Shown here: positions 1 to 7,679 of the stretch, piece by piece
Layout of the letters: each line of letters begins with the position of its first letter
Numbering within the stretch: position 1 is the first letter of the stretch
NCBI GenBank assembly: GCA_016720395.1
Contig: JADKKR010000009.1
Span: 1 to 64,000 of the forward strand
DNA length: 64,000 nucleotides
Direction: 5' to 3'
Origin: Geobacteraceae bacterium
GTDB lineage: Bacteria > Desulfobacterota > Desulfuromonadia > Geobacterales > Pseudopelobacteraceae
Made by a program: the position numbers and the translations under genes
Notes under the pieces: generated by a model
Told to the model about the DNA's origin: nothing
Database searches by the model: none
What the model saw: the letters and a program-made list of their open reading frames with translations, nothing else

Positions 1-2163
1 CGGACTGGATCAGGTATTGGGTGACCGGGGCGATGGTCCGGTAGCCGCTGGCGCTGATCCGCAATCTGTAGCTTCCGGGCGGTACAGCCGATATCTGGAA
101 GTCGCCGGTGAAGATGGTGAAGATCGTAGCGAATACAGTTGAGTTGGTGGCGTCGAGCAGTTCCACCATTGCGTTAGCGACAGGCTGACTGTTGGAGGCG
201 TTGGCCACGTGACCGACGATGCTGCCGGTATTTAGGGCCGCTGTCAGGACAGCGTTGATGCTGTTGATGTTGTCCCCGCTGTTCACGGTCAGCAGTTGCG
301 CGGTGTTGAAGTTGGTCTGGTCGTTGTAGAATTCGCTTTGATAGCCGGGGCCGGCACTGAAATAGAGCTTGTAGTCGCCGGTCGGGATATTGTTAATGAA
401 AAAATTGCCAGTGTTGCTGTCGGTCTGGACCGCAGCTACGCCGGCAACCGGCATGCCGGTAAAGGGGACGAGTAGTATCACGTAGGTGCTGGCGATGCCG
501 TGGATGCCGTCACTTGTGACTGTGCCGGAGATGCTGCCGGTACCCCCTGCCTGGAAGTTGGCGTAACTCTCGGCGCTATTGCCGTTGGCGTCCTTGACGG
601 CAATACTCCAGTTGTAATTTACCCCCTGCTGGGTGTGAAGTCCGTGCCCGCTAGTTGATTGATGTCGTTGCGCTGGACATATTCCAGTATGGATCGTTGT
701 TAAAATAATCGTTGGGATTATTGAGCCAGAAGCTGTAGTTGTAAGAATAGCCGGGTGTTGGGTCGGCCGCTGTCCAGCTGAACTGCAGAGGATCAGGTGC
801 CGGATAGGAAATCGTGCCGACCGGCGTGGTCGGTGTAGCAAAGGAATCGACGATGCCGGTGATCGGTGCTGTCAGCGGTGACGAACCGCTCCCGGAGGAA
901 TACTCGATTGTAAAGGTATAGCTGTCCGGCGAGGGGAGCAGGGTCGGCCGCAAGGCCACATTCTGCCAGGTTTCGAATGACCCGCTGCCGTTGTTGTTAC
1001 TCAGTCCCATATCCCGGGTCGGAATCTGTGGACCGCTTACTGCTACGTTCACCGGCCGCTTGAGCATGCTGACGGTACCCAGGCCCAGCCCGTAGTTATC
1101 CCCGCTGTAATGCCTGGTCTGCACGTAAGGGTATGCATCGGCTGCGGCCAGAGCAACCGCAACGCCGCTGACATCAGTGCCCCCCACCGTGACCAGTACG
1201 CCGTTCTCGGTATCGCTGATGTCACCCGTGTCAATGAACCCGTTGTTGTTCAGGTCGAGGATCGTATAAAGCATGTAGGTGCCGACCGGTACTCCGCTGA
1301 AGGAGAAAGCCTGACTGCTGGTCGGGTTGGCCACCGATGTGCTGATATAGGCACCTGCGCCGTCATTTATGAGGAGGAGCAGCAGGCGCGAGGGATTCAC
1401 CGGCATTGTGATACCGCTGGTGCCAAGGTTGGTGGTAACAGTTCCGGAAACGGCAACACCGGATGTTGACGGGGCGGTATTCGCATTGACCGGTGCGCTT
1501 TCCGATCCGTCGAGCACGGCTGTGACCGCAAATTTAAACTGGCTGGCCGGACTTGTCAGGCCGAACTTGACGAAGAGGTCATGCGAGCCGGAGGGCAGGC
1601 CGGTTACGCTGCAGTCAGTGCACATGTTACCGGGGCCGGGATTGTCAGCGGTGCTCCAGTAAAGATTGTAGGATGTGGCAATCGGGTTGCCGTCGTTATC
1701 GGAAGCACCGTCATAGAAAATAGTGGCGGTCGTGTCGCCGTAGATGACATTGACTTCCTGGAGGGCCTGAAGGCCGATTGCCGGCGACGGGAGGGCAAGT
1801 TCAAAGTTGATGCCGGTGGGCGCTGTGTCCGTAAAGATATCCGAGGTGCCGATCGGGGCATTGGCATAGTGTACGCCGGTATTCTCGGTGTCTACAAACG
1901 CCGATACCTGGTAGCTACCCGGGTCGGTCAACCCGCGGATGGTGTGGGTTCCGGCGGCGGGGATGCTGACCCGGCTACGGGCTGCCTCCGCCATACATGG
2001 TGTTTCTCACGCTCAGGTAGATGCGCCCGCTCTTGTCCGTCGGATTCGATACTGTTCCGGAGACATCGAAGGCCAGCGCCACGGACGCCGATACCACCAT
2101 CAGGCAGACTGTCAACAGCAGCCGCCCCATCCATTGTGCCGCATTGGTTCTATTGCTTTTCAT
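1..2163 (-). pseudogene. secreted fibronectin/carboxypeptidase-regulatory-like repeat protein, broken by two frameshifts and cut by the window edge
   Basis: The reading starts at ATG 2163 with an AAGGAG ribosome site just upstream. Residues 1-31 form a signal peptide: basic start, hydrophobic stretch, then ASVALA before FDVSG. The first frame stops near 1975. The same protein resumes in a second frame that is open from about 1990 to 651, and resumes again in a third frame that stays open from about 650 to the window edge. All three parts contain Gly/Pro-rich beta-sandwich repeats of the type GTV..N..G, PTGDYKLYF and PPGSYRLRI. These resemble carboxypeptidase-regulatory-like (CNA-B) and Fn3 modules of exported or surface proteins. 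One surplus base at each junction would explain the breaks, either as real decay or as sequence error. The ligand or role is unknown. The repeat class and export are well supported; the exact family is not. Confidence 0.7.
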
Positions 2164-2218
2164 AATGAACTCCTTGCACAGTTTTTTCAGGTCGTTGGAG
2201 TAGGAAACAGAATAAAAA

Positions 2219-2249
2219 GACCCGTACCCCCGAAATTCGGGTACGGGTC
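2219..2249 (-). terminator. rho-independent terminator
   Basis: An 11-bp perfect stem (GACCCGTACCC with GGGTACGGGTC) closes a 9-nt loop. Read on the minus strand, it is followed by a T-rich tract (TTTTTATT). It lies downstream of nadB and of the small possible ORF at 2266-2361, so it should end that transcript before the secreted-protein gene. Confidence 0.8.
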
Positions 2250-2265
2250 GTGTGGATCGTTATAA

Positions 2266-2361
2266 TTAGATGAAATCTTTAGTGTTGATCGAACCGCAGA
2301 GATGAACGCAGGGAAGTACCAAAATGCAGGTCAGGCACTGCAGCATACGTGACCGTTCCAT
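2266..2361 (-). CDS. possible 31-residue small protein
   Basis: A short reading frame of 31 codons starts at ATG 2361, preceded by a strong GAGGAGGGG ribosome site about 5 nt away. It ends at TAA 2266, about 17 nt before a clear terminator. The peptide has a hydrophobic middle (CLTCILVLPC) and four cysteines. It sits between nadB and the secreted-protein gene on the same strand. I do not recognise a family. The ribosome site and terminator placement are the only support; it could be a leader or chance ORF. Confidence 0.3.
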   Translation of the reverse strand: MERSRMLQCLTCILVLPCVHLCGSINTKDFI

Positions 2362-2449
2362 GGCCCCTCCTCACGTGCGATTACCGAATGAAAAATGAAA
2401 ACAAGATTAAAGCAAATTTAGGACTAACTATAACAAAAATAACAGAAAA

Positions 2450-4066
2450 TTAGAACTGTTTCTTTACGAAACTGTCTTTCCTGCCGTTGATCTCGTCCCG
2501 CTCCGGATAGTCGATGGTGTAGTGCAGTCCCCGGGATTCTTTTCGCATCTGGGCGCAGGTGACGATCAACTCGGCCACGGTGGAGATGTTGCGCAGTTCG
2601 ATCAGGTCGGAGGTGACGTTAAAGTTCCAGTAGTATTCCTCGATCTCGTCCTGGATCAGCTTGATGCGCCGCATGGCCCGCGCCAGGCGCTTGTCGGAAC
2701 GGACGATGCCGACGTAGTTCCACATGGTGCGGCGGATCTCGTCCCAGTTCTGGGAGACGACGACCATCTCGTCGCTGTTGGTGGCGGTGCCTGTGTCCCA
2801 GTGCGGAATATCGCGCTGGTCCTTCTTGAGTGTCTTCAAAGCCTCGGTGGAATGCTTGAAGGCCCGTCCGGCATAGACGGCGGCCTCCAGCAGCGAGTTG
2901 CTGGCCAGGCGGTTGCCGCCGTGCAGGCCGGTGAAGGCAGCCTCGCCGATGGTGTACAGGCCGGGAATGTCGGTTTCGGCATTGGAGTTGACCGCTACGC
3001 CACCGCACAGGTAGTGGGCGGCGGGGACAACCGGCAGCCATTCCTTGGTCATGTCCAGGCCGAACTCGATGCAGGTCTGGTATATGTTGGGGAAGCGGCT
3101 GCGGACGAAGTCGGCCGGTTCGTGGGTGATGTCCAGGTAAACGCAGTCGTCACCACTGGTCTTCATCTCATTGTCAATGGCCCGGGCCACGATGTCGCGC
3201 GGGGCCAGATCCTTGAGTTTGTGGTACTTCTCCATGAAGGCGGTGCCGTCCCGGCGGCGCAGAATGGCGCCTTCGCCGCGCACAGCCTCGGAGATCAGGA
3301 ATGACTTGGCCAGAGGGTGGAAGAGCGTGGTGGGGTGGAACTGCATGAACTCCATGTTGGCGATGGTGGCACCGGCCCGGTAGGCCATGGCGACGCCGTC
3401 ACCGGAGGCGACATCCGGGTTGCAGGTGTAGAGGTAAACTTTGCCGGCACCACCGCTGGCCAGCAGGGTGATGCTGGAGGCGAAGGTGATGACCTGGCCG
3501 CTGTTGATGTCCAGGGCGTAGGCGCCCAGGCAGCGGTTCTGCTCTGTCCGGCAGCGTTCCGGACTGCGGCGCTCGACCTTGGCGGAGGTGATCAGGTCGA
3601 CGGCGATGTGGTGTTCGTAGACCGTGATGTTTGGGTGCTGGCGGACGGCTTCAACCAGGGCCCGCTCGATCTCGCGGCCGGTAATGTCCTCGGCGTGCAG
3701 GATGCGCCGGGCGCTGTGGCCCCCTTCGCGGGTCAGGTCGTAATCGGCCCCGATGCCGTTGGTGGTGAACTTGACCCCCCATTCGATCAGGTTGCGGATG
3801 GTCTGGGGGCCTTCCTCGACGACCATGCGGACCACATCTTCGTGGCAGATGCCGGCCCCGGCTACCATGGTGTCCTCTATATGGGCGTCGAAGGAATCCT
3901 CAGCGGAGAAGACCGAGGCGATGCCGCCCTGGGCGTACTTGGTTGCTGATTCGGAGATGTCCCGCTTGGTTACGATGGCGACGCTGCCATGGTTGGCTGC
4001 CTGGAGGGCATAGGAGAGTCCGGCGATGCCGCTGCCGATGACCAGAAAATCGCTTTCAAGACGCAT
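2450..4066 (-). CDS. nadB: L-aspartate oxidase NadB
   Basis: A 538-residue flavoprotein, close to the usual NadB length of about 540. It oxidises L-aspartate to iminoaspartate, the first step of de novo NAD synthesis, in the cytoplasm. The N-terminal FAD-binding GSGIAGL motif is at residues 11-17. The family's active-site region is visible (TREGGHSARRILHAED, then MEFMQFHPTTL), as is the FAD C-terminal motif (GLHGGNRLASNSLLEA). The fumarate-reductase-like C-terminal helical domain is complete. The gene is single and divergent from the PHP-domain gene, with a near-consensus promoter upstream (4107-4135). NadA and NadC are not in the window. Assignment to NadB rather than succinate dehydrogenase A rests on length, motif set and the absence of partner sdh genes. 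Confidence 0.95.
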   Translation of the reverse strand: MRLESDFLVIGSGIAGLSYALQAANHGSVAIVTKRDISESATKYAQGGIASVFSAEDSFDAHIEDTMVAGAGICHEDVVRMVVEEGPQTIRNLIEWGVKFTTNGIGADYDLTREGGHSARRILHAEDITGREIERALVEAVRQHPNITVYEHHIAVDLITSAKVERRSPERCRTEQNRCLGAYALDINSGQVITFASSITLLASGGAGKVYLYTCNPDVASGDGVAMAYRAGATIANMEFMQFHPTTLFHPLAKSFLISEAVRGEGAILRRRDGTAFMEKYHKLKDLAPRDIVARAIDNEMKTSGDDCVYLDITHEPADFVRSRFPNIYQTCIEFGLDMTKEWLPVVPAAHYLCGGVAVNSNAETDIPGLYTIGEAAFTGLHGGNRLASNSLLEAAVYAGRAFKHSTEALKTLKKDQRDIPHWDTGTATNSDEMVVVSQNWDEIRRTMWNYVGIVRSDKRLARAMRRIKLIQDEIEEYYWNFNVTSDLIELRNISTVAELIVTCAQMRKESRGLHYTIDYPERDEINGRKDSFVKKQF

Positions 4067-4106
4067 GGAGATATCCTTTCGGATGCTGCCTGTATAAGTA
4101 TTTTGA

Positions 4107-4135
4107 ATTATTTACTTCGACGCCTGTTTTGTCAA
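4107..4135 (-). promoter_or_regulatory. sigma-70 type promoter for nadB
   Basis: On the minus strand there is TTGACA (4135-4130), a 17-nt spacer, then AATAAT (4112-4107). The nadB start codon lies about 40 nt downstream. The -35 matches 6/6 and the -10 matches 5/6 of the consensus with ideal spacing. Confidence 0.7.
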
Positions 4136-4224
4136 GCAGAGAGGCTTGTTTTACGCAATATTGATGGACATTTGAGTATGCCTGCGTGATTATCGGGGAG
4201 TAACTCTACACAGCGGGAAAAACC

Positions 4225-5454
4225 ATGCTGATCGCCGACCTGCACATCCATTCCCGCTATTCCCGCGGATGCAGCCGTGACCTGTCACCGGAGACACTCT
4301 GGCAGTGGTCGCAGCTCAAGGGGATCGGTGTCGTCGGGACGGGTGACTTCACCCATCCCGGCTGGATTGATGAACTGCAGGCCCGGCTCGAAGCCGATGA
4401 GGGCGGCCTGCTCAAGCTGCGCCCCGGGCTGCCGCTGCCGGAGGTGTATCCCGCCTGCCGCTCTGACGTCCGTTTTCTGCTGACCGCCGAGATCAGCTGC
4501 ATCTACCGCCGGCACGACCGAACCCGTAAGGTTCACCTGGTGCTGCTGGCTCCGGATTTCCCGACGGTCCTTAGGATCAATTCCGCACTGGCCGGTATCG
4601 GAAACCTGGCCTCGGACGGCCGCCCGATACTGGGACTGGATGCCTATCGGCTGCTGGAGATGCTGCTGGCCATCTCCCCCCGGATCATGGTGATCCCCGC
4701 CCATGCCTGGACCCCGCACTTCTCGGTGTTCGGCGCCTTTTCCGGATTCGACTCCCTGGAGGAGTGCTTCGCCGACCTGACCCCGCACATTCGCGCCATC
4801 GAAACCGGGCTCTCTTCGGATCCGGCCATGAATCGCCGCCTGCCTGCACTGGACGGCATCCAGCTGATCTCGTGCTCTGACGCCCATTCACCAGCCAAGC
4901 TCGGGCGGGAGGCCACGCTCCTGGATGTGCCGGCTACGTACTCCGCCATAACCTCGGCGCTCTCCACAGGGACCGGCCTGGCCGGTACGATCGAGTTCTT
5001 TCCCCAGGAGGGGAAGTACTACCTGGACGGCCACCGCGACTGCGGGGTCTGCCTGCTGCCGGAAGAGACCCGCTTGTATGGTGGGCGCTGCCCGACGTGC
5101 GGCGGAAAGCTGACCGTCGGGGTCCTGCACCGGGTGGAGGAGCTGGCCCGCCGGACGGTGGCGGAGCAGCCGGACGGTTTTCCGCCCTTTGAGTCGATCG
5201 TGCCGCTGGCCGAACTGATCGCCTCTGTTGCCGGTTTCGGTCCGGCTTCGAAGCGTGTCCAGTCGGTTTACCACGGCCTGCTGCAGAGCCTGGGGAGCGA
5301 GTTTCACATCCTGCGTGAAGCAACGGAGCAGGAGATCGCTGCGGTTTCTTCGCAGCCTGTGGCCACGGCCATCGCCAATATGCGCCGGGGCGTTGTCCGG
5401 ATCAGCCCGGGCTACGATGGAGAGTTCGGCAGGGTCATGCCGGTTCCGGCTTGA
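4225..5454 (+). CDS. endonuclease Q-like PHP-domain nuclease
   Basis: A 409-residue protein. The N-terminal PHP phosphoesterase domain shows metal ligands in DLHIHSRYSRG (residues 5-15), GTGDFTHP, and late ISCSDAHS. It is followed by a zinc ribbon with cysteines 273, 276, 289 and 292, and a helical C-terminal segment. This order (PHP, Cys4, helical tail) and length match the TIGR00375/endonuclease Q family. Characterised archaeal and Bacillus members of that family nick DNA 5' of deaminated bases such as uracil and hypoxanthine. The gene stands alone, divergent from nadB. It encodes no signal peptide, so it should be cytoplasmic. Activity on deaminated bases is inferred from family resemblance; a different PHP phosphoesterase role is possible. 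Confidence 0.75.
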   Translation: MLIADLHIHSRYSRGCSRDLSPETLWQWSQLKGIGVVGTGDFTHPGWIDELQARLEADEGGLLKLRPGLPLPEVYPACRSDVRFLLTAEISCIYRRHDRTRKVHLVLLAPDFPTVLRINSALAGIGNLASDGRPILGLDAYRLLEMLLAISPRIMVIPAHAWTPHFSVFGAFSGFDSLEECFADLTPHIRAIETGLSSDPAMNRRLPALDGIQLISCSDAHSPAKLGREATLLDVPATYSAITSALSTGTGLAGTIEFFPQEGKYYLDGHRDCGVCLLPEETRLYGGRCPTCGGKLTVGVLHRVEELARRTVAEQPDGFPPFESIVPLAELIASVAGFGPASKRVQSVYHGLLQSLGSEFHILREATEQEIAAVSSQPVATAIANMRRGVVRISPGYDGEFGRVMPVPA

Positions 5455-5505
5455 CGGTTTCCGATTCCACCTCGAGGCGCTATCTGCGTCGTCGGTTCCT
5501 CAACG

Positions 5506-5595
5506 CCCCCTCACTCTATCTCTCTCCCTGAGGGAGAGAGTACACTGTTTACCATCTCCCTCAGGGAGAGGGTGGCCAAAGGCCGGGTGAGGGCC
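5506..5595. repeat. palindromic intergenic repeat of the 'ctccctgagggag' family
   Basis: Two small hairpins (CTCTCCCTGAGGGAGAG at 5522-5538 and TCTCCCTCAGGGAGA at 5555-5569) are flanked by ccccctcac and gggtgagggcc ends, which are themselves roughly complementary. A related copy lies inside the PfaC-like gene at 54565-54625. It occupies most of the 241-nt gap between the PHP gene and rsmD. Confidence 0.75.
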
Positions 5596-5695
5596 TGCGT
5601 CTCCTCCTGCTTGCCGCCTTGATTTCACCCTTGATCTGTAATCGGAATTAAGGTAGTTTCCCCGCAGAATATGTGGTTCCGGAGGTAAGAGGCTC

Positions 5696-6259
5696 ATGCG
5701 CGTGATCGCGGGGAGTGCCCGGGGGCTGAGGCTGACCGCCCCGGCAGGTTTGCAGACCCGGCCGACGGGCGACCGGGTCAAGGAGGCGCTCTTCAGTATC
5801 ATCGCCAGCCGCCGCCAGCTGGCCGCTGCCCGGATCCTGGATATCTGTGCCGGCACCGGCAGTCTGGGGATCGAGGCGCTCAGCAGGGGGGCTGCCTCCT
5901 GCTGTTTTATCGAGCAGGACCGCCAGGTGATGGCGCTACTGGAAAAGAACCTGGCCACGACCGGCCTGGCAGCCCAGGCCGAGTGTCTGGTGCTTGAGGC
6001 CGTTAAAGGGCTTACCACGCTCAATAAGCGAGGGAAATCCTTTGATATCGTTTTTTTGGATCCACCGTATTCGTCAAATCTCTACCCGTTGGTGGCAGAG
6101 GCTTTGAGCTCTACAACGCTGCTGATGGACCGGGGCCTGCTGGTGGCCGAGTGTTCGTCACGGAATCCTCTGGCGGAGCGGTATGGCGAGCTTGTCAGGA
6201 TTGATCGCCGGGTCTATGGTGATACGGCGCTTGAATTTTTTTCGAAGGAGATTTCATGA
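5696..6259 (+). CDS. rsmD: 16S rRNA (guanine966-N2)-methyltransferase RsmD
   Basis: A 187-residue SAM-dependent methyltransferase that modifies G966 of 16S rRNA during small-subunit assembly. The family opening MRVIAGSARG is intact, with TRPTGDRVKEALFSI near residues 21-36. The SAM-binding motif is DICAGTGSLGIEA, and the catalytic DPPY is at residues 122-125. An AGGAGGT-like site (ggaggtaag) precedes the ATG. Its stop codon overlaps the coaD start (ATGA), and the rsmD-coaD pair is common in bacteria, so the two are surely co-translated. Confidence 0.95.
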   Translation: MRVIAGSARGLRLTAPAGLQTRPTGDRVKEALFSIIASRRQLAAARILDICAGTGSLGIEALSRGAASCCFIEQDRQVMALLEKNLATTGLAAQAECLVLEAVKGLTTLNKRGKSFDIVFLDPPYSSNLYPLVAEALSSTTLLMDRGLLVAECSSRNPLAERYGELVRIDRRVYGDTALEFFSKEIS

Positions 6260-6741
6260 AGAAGATTGCTGTCTATCCGGGGTCGTTCGATCCGATCACC
6301 TACGGCCATCTGGACATCATCAACCGCGGCCTGAAGGTCTTTGACGAGATCATCGTGGCGGTTGCCTGCAACTCCCAGAAAAACGCCCTCTTCAGCTTTG
6401 ATGAGCGGGTCGATATGATCAGGCAGGTCGTCAAGGATCAGGGCCGGGTCACGGTTGACACCTTTACCGGTCTTCTGATAGATTATGTTGCCCACAAAAA
6501 GGCCCACGTGGTCATTCGTGGGCTGCGGGCCATCTCGGACTTCGAGTACGAGTTCCAGATTGCCCAGATGAACAGCTGCATCAGCCAGGATGTGGAGACG
6601 CTGTTCATGATGACCTCGCTGCAGTACGGCTATCTTTCCTCCTCCATCGTCAAGGAGGTCTGTTCACTGAACGGCAACATCGACGGGTTTGTGCCGCCCG
6701 AGGTAAAATCGGCGCTGCGCGCCAAATATGGACTCCCCTGA
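6256..6741 (+). CDS. coaD: phosphopantetheine adenylyltransferase CoaD
   Basis: A 161-residue enzyme of the usual length. It transfers AMP to 4'-phosphopantetheine to give dephospho-CoA, the penultimate step of CoA synthesis. The nucleotidyltransferase motif GSFDPITYGHLDII (residues 9-22, including H18) and the C-terminal SSSIVKEV motif are intact, as is the VIRGLRAISDFEYE signature. It overlaps rsmD by 4 nt. CoA supply and the phosphopantetheine arm connect indirectly to the ACP-containing synthases at the far end of the window, but there is no sign of shared control. Confidence 0.97.
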   Translation: MKKIAVYPGSFDPITYGHLDIINRGLKVFDEIIVAVACNSQKNALFSFDERVDMIRQVVKDQGRVTVDTFTGLLIDYVAHKKAHVVIRGLRAISDFEYEFQIAQMNSCISQDVETLFMMTSLQYGYLSSSIVKEVCSLNGNIDGFVPPEVKSALRAKYGLP

Positions 6742-6852
6742 CCGCTGCATGCACGGGAGGCAGCTGTTTCCCCCGAGGGTTTCTCACCCACAGATTAGTG
6801 AACGATCGTTGTTTCGGTCCGGTAAAGCGAGTACCACCACGAGGTGCGCACC

Positions 6853-7044
6853 ATGATTACACAGGACATGATTATCGCCGATATCATCAGGCAGCATCCC
6901 GAAACCCTCCCCGTTTTTCAGCAGTTCAACCTTGACTGCTACGAGTGCCAGATCGCCGATCTGGAGACCCTCGAACATGGCGCCGGCGTCCACAAGGTCG
7001 CCATCGGTGAGCTGATCGACGCACTCAACCGCTCGCTGAAGTAA
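6853..7044 (+). CDS. DUF1858 domain mini-protein with CxxC motif
   Basis: A 63-residue single-domain protein of the DUF1858 family (related to the N-terminal domain of ScdA-type iron-sulfur repair proteins). It begins MITQDMIIADIIRQHPETL and contains CYEC followed by a second conserved block. I chose ATG 6853 because GAGGTG lies 6 nt upstream and because this start aligns with the second copy at 25565. An upstream in-frame GTG at 6844 is less likely. It is followed by a strong terminator and is monocistronic. Function unknown; redox or metal-linked roles are guesses from the CxxC. Confidence 0.85.
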   Translation: MITQDMIIADIIRQHPETLPVFQQFNLDCYECQIADLETLEHGAGVHKVAIGELIDALNRSLK

Positions 7045-7122
7045 TCCTTTCGGAGTATTCCGCTTCCGTACGCTGCTGATTCATCCATCCCGCCGGTTGA
7101 ATGCCTGTACAACATAGGTAAA

Positions 7123-7163
7123 GGGGCAGGCTGCTTTTTTGTAAAGCAGTCCGCCCCTTTTTT
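7123..7163 (+). terminator. rho-independent terminator after the DUF1858 gene
   Basis: A 12-bp stem (GGGGCAGGCTGC with GCAGTCCGCCCC, one A/C mismatch and one G-U pair) has an 11-nt T-rich loop and is followed by six Ts. It lies 79 nt after the stop codon. The rest of 7045-7380, apart from a possible promoter at 7287-7316, shows nothing I can name. Confidence 0.9.
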
Positions 7164-7286
7164 ATGTGCCGAATGGTACTCACCAGGGTCCTGAAGCTGT
7201 GGAATCTATCTACTGGCCGGTGATAAAGCGGTTCTACAAGGTTTCCGTCTTACGTTGAAAAACTGCAAAAAGTTAATTATTTTTTA

Positions 7287-7316
7287 TTGACGCAGCCTCC
7301 ATAACTGTTTTAGACT
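7287..7316 (+). promoter_or_regulatory. possible promoter for the small membrane protein gene
   Basis: TTGACG, an 18-nt spacer, then TAGACT, in an A/T-rich stretch about 65 nt before the start codon at 7381. The -35 is good (5/6) and the -10 is weak (4/6). Confidence 0.35.
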
Positions 7317-7380
7317 TAAATAAAATCTAATTTAGCGCGTGCTGGCCGGATACCGGTACCGGTACCAAAGGAGGCCTCCA

Positions 7381-7530
7381 ATGTTTCTCACGATCTCTCT
7401 TGCCTATCTTGCTGCAGTGATCTGCATCCTGCTCGTCCAGTTTCGTTGCTACAGGCGCTACAGCCAGATGCTGCACGATCCCCGTTTTGTTGAAAGTTCC
7501 ACTCATGCGGCAACTCTCCATATGGCCTGA
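7381..7530 (+). CDS. small single-span membrane protein
   Basis: A 49-residue frame starts at ATG 7381 with an AAAGGAGG ribosome site about 7 nt upstream. That is better placed than the in-frame ATG at 7339. Residues 2-19 form one hydrophobic helix (FLTISLAYLAAVICILLV) followed by a basic stretch (RCYRRY), which suggests an inner-membrane anchor with the C-terminus in the cytoplasm. No family is recognised. It faces recB convergently, and 7531-7679 between them holds nothing recognisable. Confidence 0.5.
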   Translation: MFLTISLAYLAAVICILLVQFRCYRRYSQMLHDPRFVESSTHAATLHMA

Positions 7531-7679
7531 CAGCCCCCGGATAAAATTCCTGTTGTCAATAGCGCTTAACACTGCAATCGGGCAGACCGGGTATACGAAG
7601 AAACGGTCTCAACGCATATGTGCAGTAAATATCCCGCACTTCCTTAACCAGCTGAAGGAACGTTTCGTGCGGTCTCTGA

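Noticed and set aside
2522..3304. Long open frame on the strand opposite nadB
   Set aside because: High-GC shadow of nadB: no ribosome site, no family-like sequence, and nadB motifs are clear on the other strand.
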